Source: Amycolatopsis saalfeldensis | Lineage (GTDB): Bacteria; Actinomycetota; Actinomycetes; Mycobacteriales; Pseudonocardiaceae | DNA length: 64,000 nt | Assembly: GCF_900110575.1 (NCBI RefSeq) | Contig: NZ_FOEF01000024.1 | Location: 62,001 to 126,000, forward strand | Direction: 5' to 3' | Shown: positions 1 to 8,655 of the stretch, piece after piece | Layout: every line of letters starts with the position of its first letter | Position numbering within the stretch: the stretch's first letter is position 1 | The notes under the pieces: model-generated | Told to the model about the DNA's origin: nothing | The model's database searches: none | The model's input: the letters and a program-made list of their open reading frames with translations, nothing else | Made by a program: the position numbers and the translations under genes

Positions 1-217
1 ACCCCCGGGCTGGTGCGGGCGGGGAGCGCGGTGCCGATCATGCGGCGAACCCTACCGGGCCCCTGCCTCGAGCCGTCGACAGTCCTCGCGGAGGGATTTC
101 CCGGCGCTGTGATCACTTTTGCGGGATCACCGGGCAACGGGCGGGGGAGCCGCGCGTCGATAGCTTCAGGGGTTCGTTTCCCGAGCCGTCGAGGTGAACG
201 GCGCCTCAGGAAATGGA

Positions 218-1000
218 GTGGATGTGCCCTACGCGCAGAACCGGAGGCCACCGGGCTCGCCGGCCGGGACCCCCGGCCACCGCCGCGTCGGCAACCGGCT
301 GCTGGCGGTGTCCGCCTGCGGCGCGTTCGCGCTGGCCACGGCGATGCTGGTGGTGCTGCACGTGGATCGCCGGGCCGCGCCGGTCAACCCGGTCACCGCG
401 ATGCTCAGCGACTACGCGCTGACCCCCGGCTGGTGGCTGTGGGACGGTTCGCTGCTGCTCACCAGCGCCGGCTCGGCCGCGGTGCTGGTGGCGCTGCGCC
501 GGGCGCGGGTGCTGGCCGGCGGCGCGGCGACGTCCGTGCTGGTCGTGTGGTGCGTGAGCCTGCTCGGAGTGGCGGTGTTCACCAAGGACCCGCAAGGGGG
601 CGCGGTCAGCGTCACCGGCAAGCTCCACCTCTACTCGACCGCGCTGACCTGCCTCAGCCTTCCGGTCGCCGGCTGGCTGCTCGGCCGGCGCCACCGCGAG
701 GAGCTCCACTGGCAGCGGTTCGCGGCCTGGTCGCGGCGGCTGGCGCTGGCCGCGATCCCGTTCTACCTGCCGTTCATCGTGCCGTTCGCGCTGAACGTCG
801 TGCTGGGCAGCCACGTGCCGACCGTCGCGACCGGCCTGATCGAACGGCTGATGGTGGCGCTGGAGCTGGTGCTGCTGGTCGTGCTGGCCGGGTGGGCCCG
901 GCACGCGGGTGCGGCTCAGGTGGCGTCCGGGTCGACCGGCGCCCGCTCGCCGGCCCGCAGCGGACTCACCGCGGCGGCCGGGGCGGAGGCCGGGGGATGA
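218..1000 (+). CDS. DUF998-family integral membrane protein
   Basis: A 260-residue protein with about six hydrophobic segments after a short basic, proline-rich N-terminus. The pattern (a first helix, then a segment ending in Asp-Tyr-Ala, later a motif with KDPQGG before KLH) fits the DUF998 family, whose function is not established. I prefer GTG 218 because AGGA lies 6 nt upstream; GTG at 194 and 224 are in frame and cannot be excluded. The 3' end overlaps the convergent TatB-like gene by 85 bp. The C-terminal 25 residues are Ala/Gly-rich and probably a disordered tail. Confidence 0.7.
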   Translation: MDVPYAQNRRPPGSPAGTPGHRRVGNRLLAVSACGAFALATAMLVVLHVDRRAAPVNPVTAMLSDYALTPGWWLWDGSLLLTSAGSAAVLVALRRARVLAGGAATSVLVVWCVSLLGVAVFTKDPQGGAVSVTGKLHLYSTALTCLSLPVAGWLLGRRHREELHWQRFAAWSRRLALAAIPFYLPFIVPFALNVVLGSHVPTVATGLIERLMVALELVLLVVLAGWARHAGAAQVASGSTGARSPARSGLTAAAGAEAGG

Positions 1001-1275
1001 CCGGCGGTGGCCGAGTCGTCGAGCAGGTAGCGGGTGACCGCGGTCCTGGGGTTGAACTCCCGCAGCGCCTGCAGGTCCTGCAACGGCTTGCGCAGCTCCT
1101 GGAACTCCGGCCCGAGTTCGGCGCGCAGCTGCTCCTGGGCGCCGGAGGCGAACCCGCGGACCCGCCGCACGGTCTGCGCCAGCCACCGGGCCGATTCCGG
1201 CAGCCGCTCCGGCCCCAGGATGAACAGAGCCGCGACGAGCAGGACGAGCAGGTGATCCAGACTGAAACCGAACAC
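916..1275 (-). CDS. tatB: TatB/TatA-like Sec-independent translocase subunit
   Basis: A 119-residue protein. One N-terminal hydrophobic helix is followed by a Gly-Pro hinge (FILGPERLPE) and a long charged amphipathic helix rich in Arg, Glu and Gln, the classic layout of TatB, the receptor subunit of the twin-arginine export complex in the plasma membrane. The start is GTG 1275, because GGAGGT sits 6 nt upstream; an in-frame extension to 1356 lacks this and precedes the membrane helix with unrelated residues. It is divergent from the lytic transglycosylase gene. TatA and TatC are not in the window. A Tat-dependent GH2 enzyme occurs at 33.3 kb, but there is no operon link. Confidence 0.85.
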   Translation of the reverse strand: MFGFSLDHLLVLLVAALFILGPERLPESARWLAQTVRRVRGFASGAQEQLRAELGPEFQELRKPLQDLQALREFNPRTAVTRYLLDDSATAGHPPASAPAAAVSPLRAGERAPVDPDAT

Positions 1276-1378
1276 GGTGTGACCTCCGGCCCCGCTGCGA
1301 CGTCCGCAGAACAGGTATGTCCCATAGTAGGCACAGTCCCGCGTGTGGGCGGGCACCGCGTGAGCGGCGAAAGGCGGA

Positions 1379-2032
1379 ATGATGAAGCAGCGTCGGAGAA
1401 CCAGACCCTGGCTGGCCGCGTCGGTGATCGTGGTGGCGCTCGCCGGGTGCTCCGCGACGCCGGGGACCGGTGGTGCGCCCGGTTCTTCCGCCGCCGCACC
1501 GAGTTCCCCGGCCGGGGCCAGTTCGTCGGCGGGCTCCTCGGTGACTAACCCGGACCCGTCGCGCTACGCCGCCCAGGTCCGCGCCCACGCGGGAGAAGCC
1601 GGGGTCGATCCTCAGCTGGTGATGGCGATCCTCTACAACGAGTCGTACAAACCGCACGACCCGGAGCTGGAACGGGCCTGGCAGAAGCTCAAGCCGGACG
1701 CCGCGTTCGGGGTGGCGAACATGCACCGGGCGACGTTCGACCAAACCCGGCGCGGCCGTCCCTTCGCCGGCCGGACCTGGGAGCAGCTGCCGGACGACCC
1801 GGACCTGGCGATCCAGGCCGAGGCCTGGTACCTGCACGACCTGGCCGCCCAGCTCCCCGCGTCCCACGGCGCGTACCAGACCTCGGAGCTGCTCGCGCTG
1901 GGCTACAACACCGGGCCGGGCACCATGAAGGCCTTCGCCCGCGGCACCAAGCCCGGCGCGCAGGCGCAGTCCTATTTGGACACCTTTCGGGCCAATCAGG
2001 CGAAAGCGGCCGCCGCGCTCGGCCACTCCTGA
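1379..2032 (+). CDS. Lipoprotein with lytic-transglycosylase-like fold
   Basis: A 217-residue protein. A basic start and hydrophobic stretch end in the lipobox LAGC, so a membrane-anchored lipoprotein is expected. A Ser/Ala/Gly/Pro-rich linker (about residues 25-55) precedes a goose-type or Slt-like lysozyme domain. The candidate catalytic Glu is in ILYNES, followed by GVANMH (the usual GLMQ position) and GYNTG (the usual AYNAG motif). It probably cleaves peptidoglycan at the cell surface. ATG 1379 and ATG 1382 are adjacent, with AAAGGCGG just upstream. Ten bases separate it from the convergent anti-sigma gene. Confidence 0.75.
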   Translation: MMKQRRRTRPWLAASVIVVALAGCSATPGTGGAPGSSAAAPSSPAGASSSAGSSVTNPDPSRYAAQVRAHAGEAGVDPQLVMAILYNESYKPHDPELERAWQKLKPDAAFGVANMHRATFDQTRRGRPFAGRTWEQLPDDPDLAIQAEAWYLHDLAAQLPASHGAYQTSELLALGYNTGPGTMKAFARGTKPGAQAQSYLDTFRANQAKAAAALGHS

Positions 2033-2042
2033 CCGCCCCGGT

Positions 2043-2783
2043 TCAGGCCGCGTGATGCCGTCCGGCCGGGCGCTGCTGGTTGCGGCCCCGTCGGGTGGCC
2101 GGGCGGGCCGGGCCGAGGGTGCCGCGGTCCGGTACCCGGGTTTCGGTCCCGGTGCCGAGCTCGTCGCCGAGGCCGGGGCCGGGCTCCTGGCGCGCCCGGT
2201 GCTGCCGGTGGACCGCGAACAGCAGGCCGAGGCCGACGACGAGGAACACGTGGGTGAGCACCCGCCCGGCCGTCACCTGGCCGCCGATGAGGTCCGAGGT
2301 GGTGACGACCGTCAGCACCAGCACGAAGCCCGCGATCATCGGGAGCTGCCCGGCCGCGGCGCGGGTGCGCAGGGCGGCCCACAGCAGGCCGATGCCGACG
2401 GCGAGGTTCCAGGCCGCGCTCTCGTTGATCAGATGCCCGGCCATGGCCGCGCCACCCGGCCCGCCGTGCACACCGGTGTCCATGCCCAGCAGCTGCGCGA
2501 ACGCCAGCCCGCACTGCACCAGCCCGACCAGTCCCAATGCCACGCGAAGGCCCCATTTCTCCCGCGAAACCGGCGGCGCCTGCGCCAGGATCGACGCGGT
2601 GAGGTCGGGCACCGCGGGCGCGCTGCGGACCAGCATGGCGCGGCGCAGCGCCTCGCCGCGCGCGTACCAGCCGCGGCACGCCGAGCAGGTGGCCAGGTGC
2701 GCGTCGACCTGGTCCGCCGGCAGCGGGCCGGGCTCGGAGTCCAGCCGGGCCGACAGCGCTTCGCGGAAGATTTCGCAACTCAC
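2043..2783 (-). CDS. Zinc-finger transmembrane anti-sigma factor of the SigC-type system
   Basis: A 246-residue protein. Residues 1-60 form an anti-sigma zinc-binding (zf-HC2/ZAS) domain with the H-x3-C-x2-C signature in AHLATCSAC. About five membrane helices follow, then a Pro/Arg-rich cytosolic tail. Such proteins hold an ECF sigma factor at the membrane until signalled. It lies head-to-head with the sigC-like gene, 63 bp apart. GTG 2783 has no ribosome binding site but is 9 nt from the -10 element of a GGAAC-N17-CGAC promoter, so the message is probably leaderless and negative feedback by the sigma factor's own regulon is likely. M. tuberculosis SigC has no established anti-sigma partner, so the pairing is notable. 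The ligand sensed is unknown. Confidence 0.8.
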   Translation of the reverse strand: MSCEIFREALSARLDSEPGPLPADQVDAHLATCSACRGWYARGEALRRAMLVRSAPAVPDLTASILAQAPPVSREKWGLRVALGLVGLVQCGLAFAQLLGMDTGVHGGPGGAAMAGHLINESAAWNLAVGIGLLWAALRTRAAAGQLPMIAGFVLVLTVVTTSDLIGGQVTAGRVLTHVFLVVGLGLLFAVHRQHRARQEPGPGLGDELGTGTETRVPDRGTLGPARPATRRGRNQQRPAGRHHAA

Positions 2784-2792
2784 GACTACATA

Positions 2793-2818
2793 GTCGCCCG
2801 GACGCCCTCCGGAGTTCC
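2793..2818 (-). promoter_or_regulatory. Putative SigC-type promoter of the anti-sigma gene
   Basis: On the minus strand GGAAC (2818-2814), 17 nt, CGAC (2796-2793), then T, ending 9 nt before GTG 2783. It is one of four sites in this island with identical -35 and -10 words and identical spacing. The spacer holds the inverted repeat CCGGA-GGGCG-TCCGG. Confidence 0.7.
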
Positions 2819-2846
2819 CGCGGCCCTCGTGCATTACCGTGATCGC

Positions 2847-3419
2847 GTGTCCAGTGGCAGGGGCGGCGACGAGGACGAGCGCATCACGGCGCTCGCGCTG
2901 ACCGCTGCCCGCGGCGACCAGGCCGCACTGGAACGCTGGGTGCGGGCCACCCAGGCCGACGTCTGGCGGTTCCTGGCCCACCGCACCAGCCCGGCCGAGG
3001 CCGACGACCTCACCCAGGAGACCTACCTGCGGGCGTTCGGCTCGCTGCGCCGGTTCGCCGGGCGGTCCAGCTCGCGGACCTGGCTGCTGTCCATCGCGCG
3101 CCGGGTCGTCGTCGACCAGATCCGGTCCGCCTCGGTGCGGCCGCGGATCTCCGGCTCGGCGGATTGGCAGCGCGCGGCCGAGAACCACACCGCGCGCGGC
3201 CGGGCGGCGGGCTTCGAGGACGTGGTCGAACTCGGCGTGCTGCTGGCCGGCCTCGACGAGGACCGCCGCGAGGCGATCGTGCTCACCCAGTTCCTCGGGC
3301 TCTCCTACGCCGAAGCCGCCGAAGTGTGCGGCTGCCCGGTCGGCACCGTCCGATCCCGGGTCTCGCGGGCCCGTGAAGACCTCCTGCGCGCGCAAGGCGA
3401 GACCAACAGCGCCATGTGA
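2847..3419 (+). CDS. sigC: SigC-like ECF RNA polymerase sigma factor
   Basis: A 190-residue protein with region 2 (DVWRFLAHR, DDLTQETYLRAF, RTWLLSIARRVVVDQIR; about residues 30-95) and region 4 (LTQFLGLSYAEAAEVCGC, then PVGTVRSRVSRAREDL; about 130-180). The region-4 core and the RGFEDVVE-like linker closely match what I recall of mycobacterial SigC, which activates copper acquisition (ctpB, the Rv0102 membrane protein and the isonitrile-lipopeptide nrp locus). GTG 2847 is chosen; GTG 2829 is in frame and possible. The gene is divergent from its anti-sigma gene and followed by CopD/CtaG and P-type ATPase genes, as expected of a SigC regulon. Confidence 0.9.
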   Translation: MSSGRGGDEDERITALALTAARGDQAALERWVRATQADVWRFLAHRTSPAEADDLTQETYLRAFGSLRRFAGRSSSRTWLLSIARRVVVDQIRSASVRPRISGSADWQRAAENHTARGRAAGFEDVVELGVLLAGLDEDRREAIVLTQFLGLSYAEAAEVCGCPVGTVRSRVSRAREDLLRAQGETNSAM

Positions 3420-3465
3420 CCGTCCGCTGTGGACCGTCGACATGGCACAGATCACGTCACCGCCG

Positions 3466-3491
3466 GGAACCCGGCCGCCCCCTGGGCCGAC
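3466..3491 (+). promoter_or_regulatory. Putative SigC-type promoter of the copD/ctaG-ctpB unit
   Basis: GGAAC (3466-3470), 17 nt, CGAC (3488-3491), then TTC. It lies between the sigma factor stop and ATG 3504, 12 nt before that ATG. Its position inside the longer possible reading frame beginning at 3429 supports the later start for the membrane protein. Confidence 0.7.
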
Positions 3492-3503
3492 TTCTGGGGG
3501 GTG

Positions 3504-5432
3504 ATGGCACCTCACCGGTTCCGGGCAGCGGCGGCAGTGCTGTCCGGAGTGCTGTCCGGGCTCGCCTTGCTGCTGCTCGTGGTCGCCACGGCGGGGGACG
3601 TCTACGCGCCCGTGGGCAACGCCGATCCCGGACCGCTGACGACGTACGGGTTCGCCGTCGTCCGGTTCGCGGCGGACGCCGCGGGCGCCGGGTGCTGCGG
3701 CGCGCTGGTGTTCGGCGCGTTCGTGGCGGCCGGCCGTCGCGGCGGTGCGCTGTCGGCCGACGGTTACGCGGCGGCCCGGCTCGGCGCGGCCTGCGCGGTG
3801 TGCTGGCTGGCCGCCGCGGTGGTCGCGGTGCCGTTCTCCGCGGCGGTCGCCGCGGGACTGCCGGTGACGCAGCTGGTTCGGCCGGATGTCTTGGCGGCGA
3901 CGGTCGACGCGGCCGAAGAACCCAAGGCGTGGCTGTGCGTCGTGGTGGCAGCCGCGGTGGCCACCGTGCTGTCGTGGCAGGCGATGGCCTGGCGCACCAC
4001 CGTCGCGGCCGCGGTCACGGCGGCGGTGGGGCTGCTGCCCCTGATCACCGCCGGGCACGCGTCGAACGGGGCCGGGCACGACCTGGCGTCCAACGCGCTG
4101 TTCTGGCACGTGCCGGCGGCGAGTGCCTGGTTGGGGGCGCTGGTCGCGTTTCTCGCCTGGTCGCGGCGCACGCCGGATCCCTCCGCGTTGGTGCTGCGCC
4201 GGTTTCACCGGCTCTCCGCGGGATGTTTCGTGGTGGTCGGCGTTTCCGGTGCGGTGGCGGGATTCGTCGCCGTCGGCCCGGACGGCGCGAGCGGCCGCTA
4301 CGGGCTGGTGCTGGCCGGCGAGATCGTGCTGTTCCTCGGCGCGGGGGCGGCGCTGGCCCGGCGGCGACGGGCCCGGTCCCCGATCCGGACGGCGCTCGCC
4401 GAGCTGGTGCTGCTGGGCCTCGCGACCGGTGGTGCGGCCGCGCTGACGGTGCTCTTCCCGCCGTCACTGGCGAACCACCCGGCGACGGTGCAGGAAACCA
4501 TCCTGGGCTACGGCCTCGACCTCCCGCCCACGTTCGCCCGGCTGGCCCTGGACTGGCGGCCGGACCTGCTCTTCGGCCCGATCGCGCTGGCCGCCGTGCT
4601 CGCCTACCTGCTCGGGGTCCGGCGGCTGCGGCGCCGCGGCGACACCTGGGCCACGGGCCGGACGGTGGCGTGGCTTTCGGGCTGGGCAGTGGTGCTGGTG
4701 GCGACGTCGTCCGGCTTCGGCGTCTACGCGCCGGGCACGTTCAGCCTGCACATGATCACGCACATGGCGCTGAACATGTTCGCGCCCGTGCTGCTGGTAC
4801 TGGGCGGCCCCGTCACGCTGGCGCTGCGGGCCCTGCCGGCCGGCGCGCACGGCGACGTCCCCGGCGCCCGCGAATGGGTGACCTCGCTGCTGCACGCACC
4901 GGTGACGCGGTTCTTCGCGCACCCGGCGGTGGCGGCCGTGCTGTTCGCCGGCTCGTTCTACGCGCTGTACTTCTCCAGCCTGTTCGGGGAAGCGATGCTC
5001 TACCACTGGTCGCACCAGCTGATGAAGGTCCACTTCCTGGTCACCGGCTACCTGTTCGCCTGGGTCGCGGTCGGCGCGGACCGCACGCCGCGGCGGGTGC
5101 CGCACCTGGCCCGGCTGGGCATGCTGTTCGCGGTGATGCCGTTCCACGCGTTCTTCGGCGTGATCCTGATGAGCAAGCAGACGGTCATCGCGAACACCTA
5201 CTACCACTACCTCTCCCTGCCGTGGGCCGGCGACCTGCTCGCCGACCAGCGCCTCGGCGGCGGCATCGCCTGGGCCAGCGGGGAAGTGCCGATGCTGGTC
5301 ATGGTGGTGGCGCTGCTGGTCCGGTGGTCACGCGACGACGAGCGCCGCGCCCGTCGCAGCGACCGCAACGGCGAGGGCGAGTTCGACGCCTACAACGCGA
5401 TGCTGGCCGAACTCGCGGGCCGCCGCCGATGA
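3504..5432 (+). CDS. CopD-CtaG fusion membrane protein, Rv0102-like copper handling protein
   Basis: A 642-residue polytopic protein. The N-terminal half carries CopD-like helices (about residues 1-330). The C-terminal half is a CtaG/caa3 oxidase assembly domain with His/Met-rich helices, for example HMITHMALNMF near residue 415 and the YHWSHQLMKVH region near 505. Members of this fusion family act in copper delivery or uptake across the plasma membrane, and the M. tuberculosis equivalent Rv0102 neighbours ctpB under SigC. An upstream GTG at 3429 is in frame, but the SigC-type promoter at 3466-3491 and the G-rich stretch just before ATG 3504 argue for the shorter form. The P-type ATPase gene follows after 40 bp and is probably co-transcribed. 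Confidence 0.85.
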   Translation: MAPHRFRAAAAVLSGVLSGLALLLLVVATAGDVYAPVGNADPGPLTTYGFAVVRFAADAAGAGCCGALVFGAFVAAGRRGGALSADGYAAARLGAACAVCWLAAAVVAVPFSAAVAAGLPVTQLVRPDVLAATVDAAEEPKAWLCVVVAAAVATVLSWQAMAWRTTVAAAVTAAVGLLPLITAGHASNGAGHDLASNALFWHVPAASAWLGALVAFLAWSRRTPDPSALVLRRFHRLSAGCFVVVGVSGAVAGFVAVGPDGASGRYGLVLAGEIVLFLGAGAALARRRRARSPIRTALAELVLLGLATGGAAALTVLFPPSLANHPATVQETILGYGLDLPPTFARLALDWRPDLLFGPIALAAVLAYLLGVRRLRRRGDTWATGRTVAWLSGWAVVLVATSSGFGVYAPGTFSLHMITHMALNMFAPVLLVLGGPVTLALRALPAGAHGDVPGAREWVTSLLHAPVTRFFAHPAVAAVLFAGSFYALYFSSLFGEAMLYHWSHQLMKVHFLVTGYLFAWVAVGADRTPRRVPHLARLGMLFAVMPFHAFFGVILMSKQTVIANTYYHYLSLPWAGDLLADQRLGGGIAWASGEVPMLVMVVALLVRWSRDDERRARRSDRNGEGEFDAYNAMLAELAGRRR

Positions 5433-5472
5433 GCTGTCCTGCCCCTAAGAATCCGACGCACGGAGAGTCCGC

Positions 5473-7707
5473 ATGACCACCGCACCCCCGGCCCACCGGG
5501 ACGTCCGCACCCTCGAACTGGCCGTGTCGGGGATGACCTGCGCCGCCTGTTCCGCCCGGGTCGAGCGCACCTTGAACAAGCTCGACGGCGTCCGGGCGTC
5601 GGTCAACTACGCCACCGAGCGGGCCACGGTCCAGGTTCCGGCCGGGCTCGGGGACGAGGTGCTGCTCGACCGCGTCCGCAAGGCCGGCTACGGCGCGCGG
5701 GTCCGCGGCGAGGACGACGAAGACCTGACCGAGGTCCGGGTGCGCGACCTGCGCCGGCGGCTGATCGTGGCCGCGGTGCTGGCCGTCCCGCTCGGCGATC
5801 TGTCGATCACGCTCGCGCTGGTGCCGTCACTGCGGTTCCCCGGCTGGCAGCTGCTCTGCCTGGCGCTCGCCGTGCCGGTGGTGTTCTGGGCGGCGCTGCC
5901 GTTCCACCGGGCGGCGCTGCGTAATCTGCGCCATCGTTCGTCCAGTATGGACACACTGGTGTCGCTCGGGGTGCTGGCCTCGTTCGCCTGGTCGGCCTGG
6001 GCCACGCTCTTCGGCGGCCACGAACCGGGGTACTGGGTCGGGTTCGGGCCGACCGCGGCGGGCGCGGACGCGGTGTACCTCGACGTCGCCGCGGGCGTGA
6101 CGACGTTCCTCCTGGCGGGCCGGTACTTCGAGAGCCGGTCGAGGCGCGGGGCGGCGGGCCTGCTCGCGGCACTGGACGCGCTGGCCGCGAAGGAGGTCCG
6201 GGTGCTGCGGGACGGGGCCGAGCACCTGGTCCCGATCGGTCAGCTGGCGGTCGGCGACCGGTTCGTGGTGAAGCCGGGCGAGGCCATCGCCGCCGACGGG
6301 ATGGTCGAAAGTGGACGGTCCACCGTGGACGTCAGCGCGGTCACCGGTGAGCCGGTCCCCGCGGAGGCCGGCCCGGGCGGCCGGGTGATCGGCGCATCGG
6401 TGAACCGCGAGGGACGGCTCGTGGTGCGCGCGACGGCGGTCGGCGCGCACACGCAGCTGGCCCAGATGACCGCGCTGGCCGAACGCGCCCAGGCCCGCAA
6501 GGCCTCGGTGCAGCGGCTGGTCGACCGGATCTGCGCGGTCTTCGTGCCGGTGGTGCTCGTGCTGTCGGCGCTGACCCTGGCGGGCCGGCTGCTGACCGGG
6601 CATCCGCTGCGCGACGCGTTCACGGCGGCGGTCTCGGTGCTGATCATCGCCTGCCCGTGCGCGCTGGGCCTGGCCACGCCGACCGCGCTGATGGCCGGCG
6701 TCGGCCGGGGCGCGCAGCTGGGCATCCTGATCAAGGGGCCGGACGCGCTCGAGGCGAGCCGCCGGGTGGACACGGTGGTGCTGGACAAGACCGGCACCGT
6801 GACCACCGGCCGGATGACGGTGACCGGCTGCCATCCGGTCGCCGCCCGGACCGCCGGGGAAGTGCTGTGGTTCGCCGGCGCCGTCGAAGCCGGCTCGGAG
6901 CACGCGATCGCCGCCGCGGTGGTGGCCGGGGCCCGGGCCGAGATGGCCGAACTGCCCGAGGTGACGGCGTTCCAGGCCTTGCCCGGCCTCGGCGCCCAGG
7001 GCGAAGTGGACGGTCGCGAGGTGGTCGTCGGCAGCGCGCGGCTGTTCGCCGAGCGCGCGATCGAGCTGCCCGCGGAGGCGACCGCCCGGGTCGACGCCGC
7101 GCACGCGGAGGGCGCCGTGCCGGTGCTCGTGGCCGTCGATCGGGAGGTGGCCGGGGTGATGGTGGTCCGTGACGTGGTGAAGCCGTCCGCCCGTGCCGCG
7201 GTCACGGCGTTGCGGGAAATGGGCCTGCGCACGGTGTTGCTGACCGGCGACCACGAGACGGCGGCCCGGGCGGTCGGCGCCGAGATCGGCGTGGACGAGG
7301 TCCGGGCCGGGGTCCTGCCCGCGGAGAAGGCCCGCGAGATCGAGGCGATGCGGGCCGCGGGCGCGCGCGTGGCGATGGTCGGCGACGGCGTCAACGACGG
7401 GCCGGCGCTGGCCACCGCCGACCTCGGCATGGCGATGGCGCACGGCAGCGACATCGCGCTGCGCTCGGCCGACCTGGTCCTGGTCCGCGAGGACCTGCGG
7501 GTCGTGCCCGATGCCATCCGCCTGGCCACCGGCACGCTGCGGGTCATCCGGGGGAACCTGGCCTGGGCGTTCGGCTACAACGTGGCCGCGCTGCCGCTGG
7601 CCGCGCTCGGCCTGCTCAACCCGCTGATCGCCGGGGCGGCGATGTCCCTGTCCTCGGTCCTGGTGGTGTCCAACAGTTTGCGGCTGCGGTCGTTCGGGGA
7701 GGACTGA
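5473..7707 (+). CDS. ctpB: CtpB-like heavy-metal (copper) P1B-type ATPase
   Basis: A 744-residue pump. It has an N-terminal heavy-metal-associated domain with MTCAAC (C23, C26), eight predicted helices, an intramembrane CPC metal site (394-396), phosphorylation motif DKTGT (D438), actuator motif VTGEPV and hinge GDGVND (from 637). CPC with this length fits Cu(I)-transporting CopA/CtpB types. Oddity: the nucleotide-binding His-Pro motif reads SEHAIA, so His477 is kept but the following Pro is Ala. GGAGAG lies just upstream of ATG 5473. In mycobacteria the equivalent ATPase belongs to the SigC copper regulon. Direction of transport cannot be read from sequence. Confidence 0.9.
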   Translation: MTTAPPAHRDVRTLELAVSGMTCAACSARVERTLNKLDGVRASVNYATERATVQVPAGLGDEVLLDRVRKAGYGARVRGEDDEDLTEVRVRDLRRRLIVAAVLAVPLGDLSITLALVPSLRFPGWQLLCLALAVPVVFWAALPFHRAALRNLRHRSSSMDTLVSLGVLASFAWSAWATLFGGHEPGYWVGFGPTAAGADAVYLDVAAGVTTFLLAGRYFESRSRRGAAGLLAALDALAAKEVRVLRDGAEHLVPIGQLAVGDRFVVKPGEAIAADGMVESGRSTVDVSAVTGEPVPAEAGPGGRVIGASVNREGRLVVRATAVGAHTQLAQMTALAERAQARKASVQRLVDRICAVFVPVVLVLSALTLAGRLLTGHPLRDAFTAAVSVLIIACPCALGLATPTALMAGVGRGAQLGILIKGPDALEASRRVDTVVLDKTGTVTTGRMTVTGCHPVAARTAGEVLWFAGAVEAGSEHAIAAAVVAGARAEMAELPEVTAFQALPGLGAQGEVDGREVVVGSARLFAERAIELPAEATARVDAAHAEGAVPVLVAVDREVAGVMVVRDVVKPSARAAVTALREMGLRTVLLTGDHETAARAVGAEIGVDEVRAGVLPAEKAREIEAMRAAGARVAMVGDGVNDGPALATADLGMAMAHGSDIALRSADLVLVREDLRVVPDAIRLATGTLRVIRGNLAWAFGYNVAALPLAALGLLNPLIAGAAMSLSSVLVVSNSLRLRSFGED

Positions 7708-7720
7708 CGGCCCTCAGTCC
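7701..7720. terminator. Inverted repeat between convergent stop codons
   Basis: GGACTGA-CGGCCC-TCAGTCC: perfect 7-bp arms around a 6-nt loop. Both stop codons (ATPase TGA on plus, isonitrile synthase TGA on minus) are in the stem. There is no T-run, so termination activity is uncertain. Confidence 0.45.
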
Positions 7721-8637
7721 AGCGCCGTGACGTGGTCCGGGCGCCCGTTCCGCCACACCACGGTGCCGAGCTGCTCCGCCCGGGCCCGGGGGAGCAGCTC
7801 GACGGTCCCGTCACGGTGCCGGAGCGCACACGAGTGCCACGGCGTGGTCCACAGGTCGGGGGCGTCGAGCAGCCGGATGCCGAACTTCGCCGAGCCGATG
7901 GGCTGCGGGTGGATCGACAGCCGGACCGAGCCCGGGTGGTGCTCGGCGATGACCCGGCCCCAGGCGGTGCTGCGCCGCAGGACACCGTAGGCGCGGACGC
8001 GGCAGGACCGTTGCAGGGCCGACCGGCTGCCGTCGAACCCGGCGCTGTCCTCGAACAGGAACTTGGTGACACCGCGGTAAAGCCGCCGCATATGGTCGTC
8101 GCTGTGGACCTGGGCGCGCAGCTCCGTGAGCGCGGGCGCGTACAGCTCGTCGACGCGGCGGCGCTTTTCCGCACAGGACAACTCGCCGAAGACGTCCCTG
8201 AGGTCGAACGTGGTGAGGTTCCCCAGCCGTTCACGCGTGATGATCGCGCGGATTTCCGCGGCGTAGGCGTCGATGTGCTCGTCCGGGACGCCGATGAGGT
8301 CGCCGAAGACGTGGCCGTCGGAGCAGATCAGCAGCCGCGCGCCCGGCGGGTGGACCTGCCGGACCCGCTCGCAGAGCCCGTCGAGGAACCGCAGCGCGAG
8401 CCGCTCGCCCTCGTCGGGCAGCCGGCCGAGGACCTTCGCCGGATTCGGTGACTTGCACGGGAATCCGGGCAGAGTGAACAGGATCGGCCGGTCGGTCCCG
8501 ATGAATCCGCCGAGCTGGCCGAGCTGAGGGGCGAAGGCCGCGGGCGGCTCGTCGGCGAATGGGCCGCGGCGATGCGGCAGCAGGAGGCGCAGGACGTCTT
8601 CGGCGATCCGTTGCGCGGACCGGGCAGGGCACAGCAA
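7714..8637 (-). CDS. isnA: PvcA/IsnA-type isonitrile (isocyanide) synthase
   Basis: A 307-residue protein of the DIT1/PvcA family, enzymes that turn the amino group of Tyr or Trp into an isonitrile using ribulose 5-phosphate. Family signatures are visible: LFTLPGFPCKSPNPAKVLG (about residues 53-71), LLICSDGHVFGDLIGVPDEH (about 101-120) and SIHPQPIGSAKFGIRLL near 240. The start must lie after the P450 stop, which is in the same frame 18 bp upstream. TTG 8637 with GGAG 6 nt before it is the only good choice. It is co-transcribed behind the P450 from a SigC-type promoter. No PvcB-like Fe/2-oxoglutarate oxygenase is present. Isonitriles are strong Cu(I) ligands; the link to copper uptake is inferred from context. 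Confidence 0.88.
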   Translation of the reverse strand: MLCPARSAQRIAEDVLRLLLPHRRGPFADEPPAAFAPQLGQLGGFIGTDRPILFTLPGFPCKSPNPAKVLGRLPDEGERLALRFLDGLCERVRQVHPPGARLLICSDGHVFGDLIGVPDEHIDAYAAEIRAIITRERLGNLTTFDLRDVFGELSCAEKRRRVDELYAPALTELRAQVHSDDHMRRLYRGVTKFLFEDSAGFDGSRSALQRSCRVRAYGVLRRSTAWGRVIAEHHPGSVRLSIHPQPIGSAKFGIRLLDAPDLWTTPWHSCALRHRDGTVELLPRARAEQLGTVVWRNGRPDHVTALD

Positions 8638-8655
8638 GTTCGGCTCCGGTGGTGG

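Noticed and set aside
206..2026. 606-residue minus-strand open frame, and similar long frames such as 2043-4208, 15537-17948 and 19173-21812
   Set aside because: Arg/Gly/Pro/His-rich composition with no domain features. They lie antisense to or span clearly recognised genes, and are GC-bias shadows.
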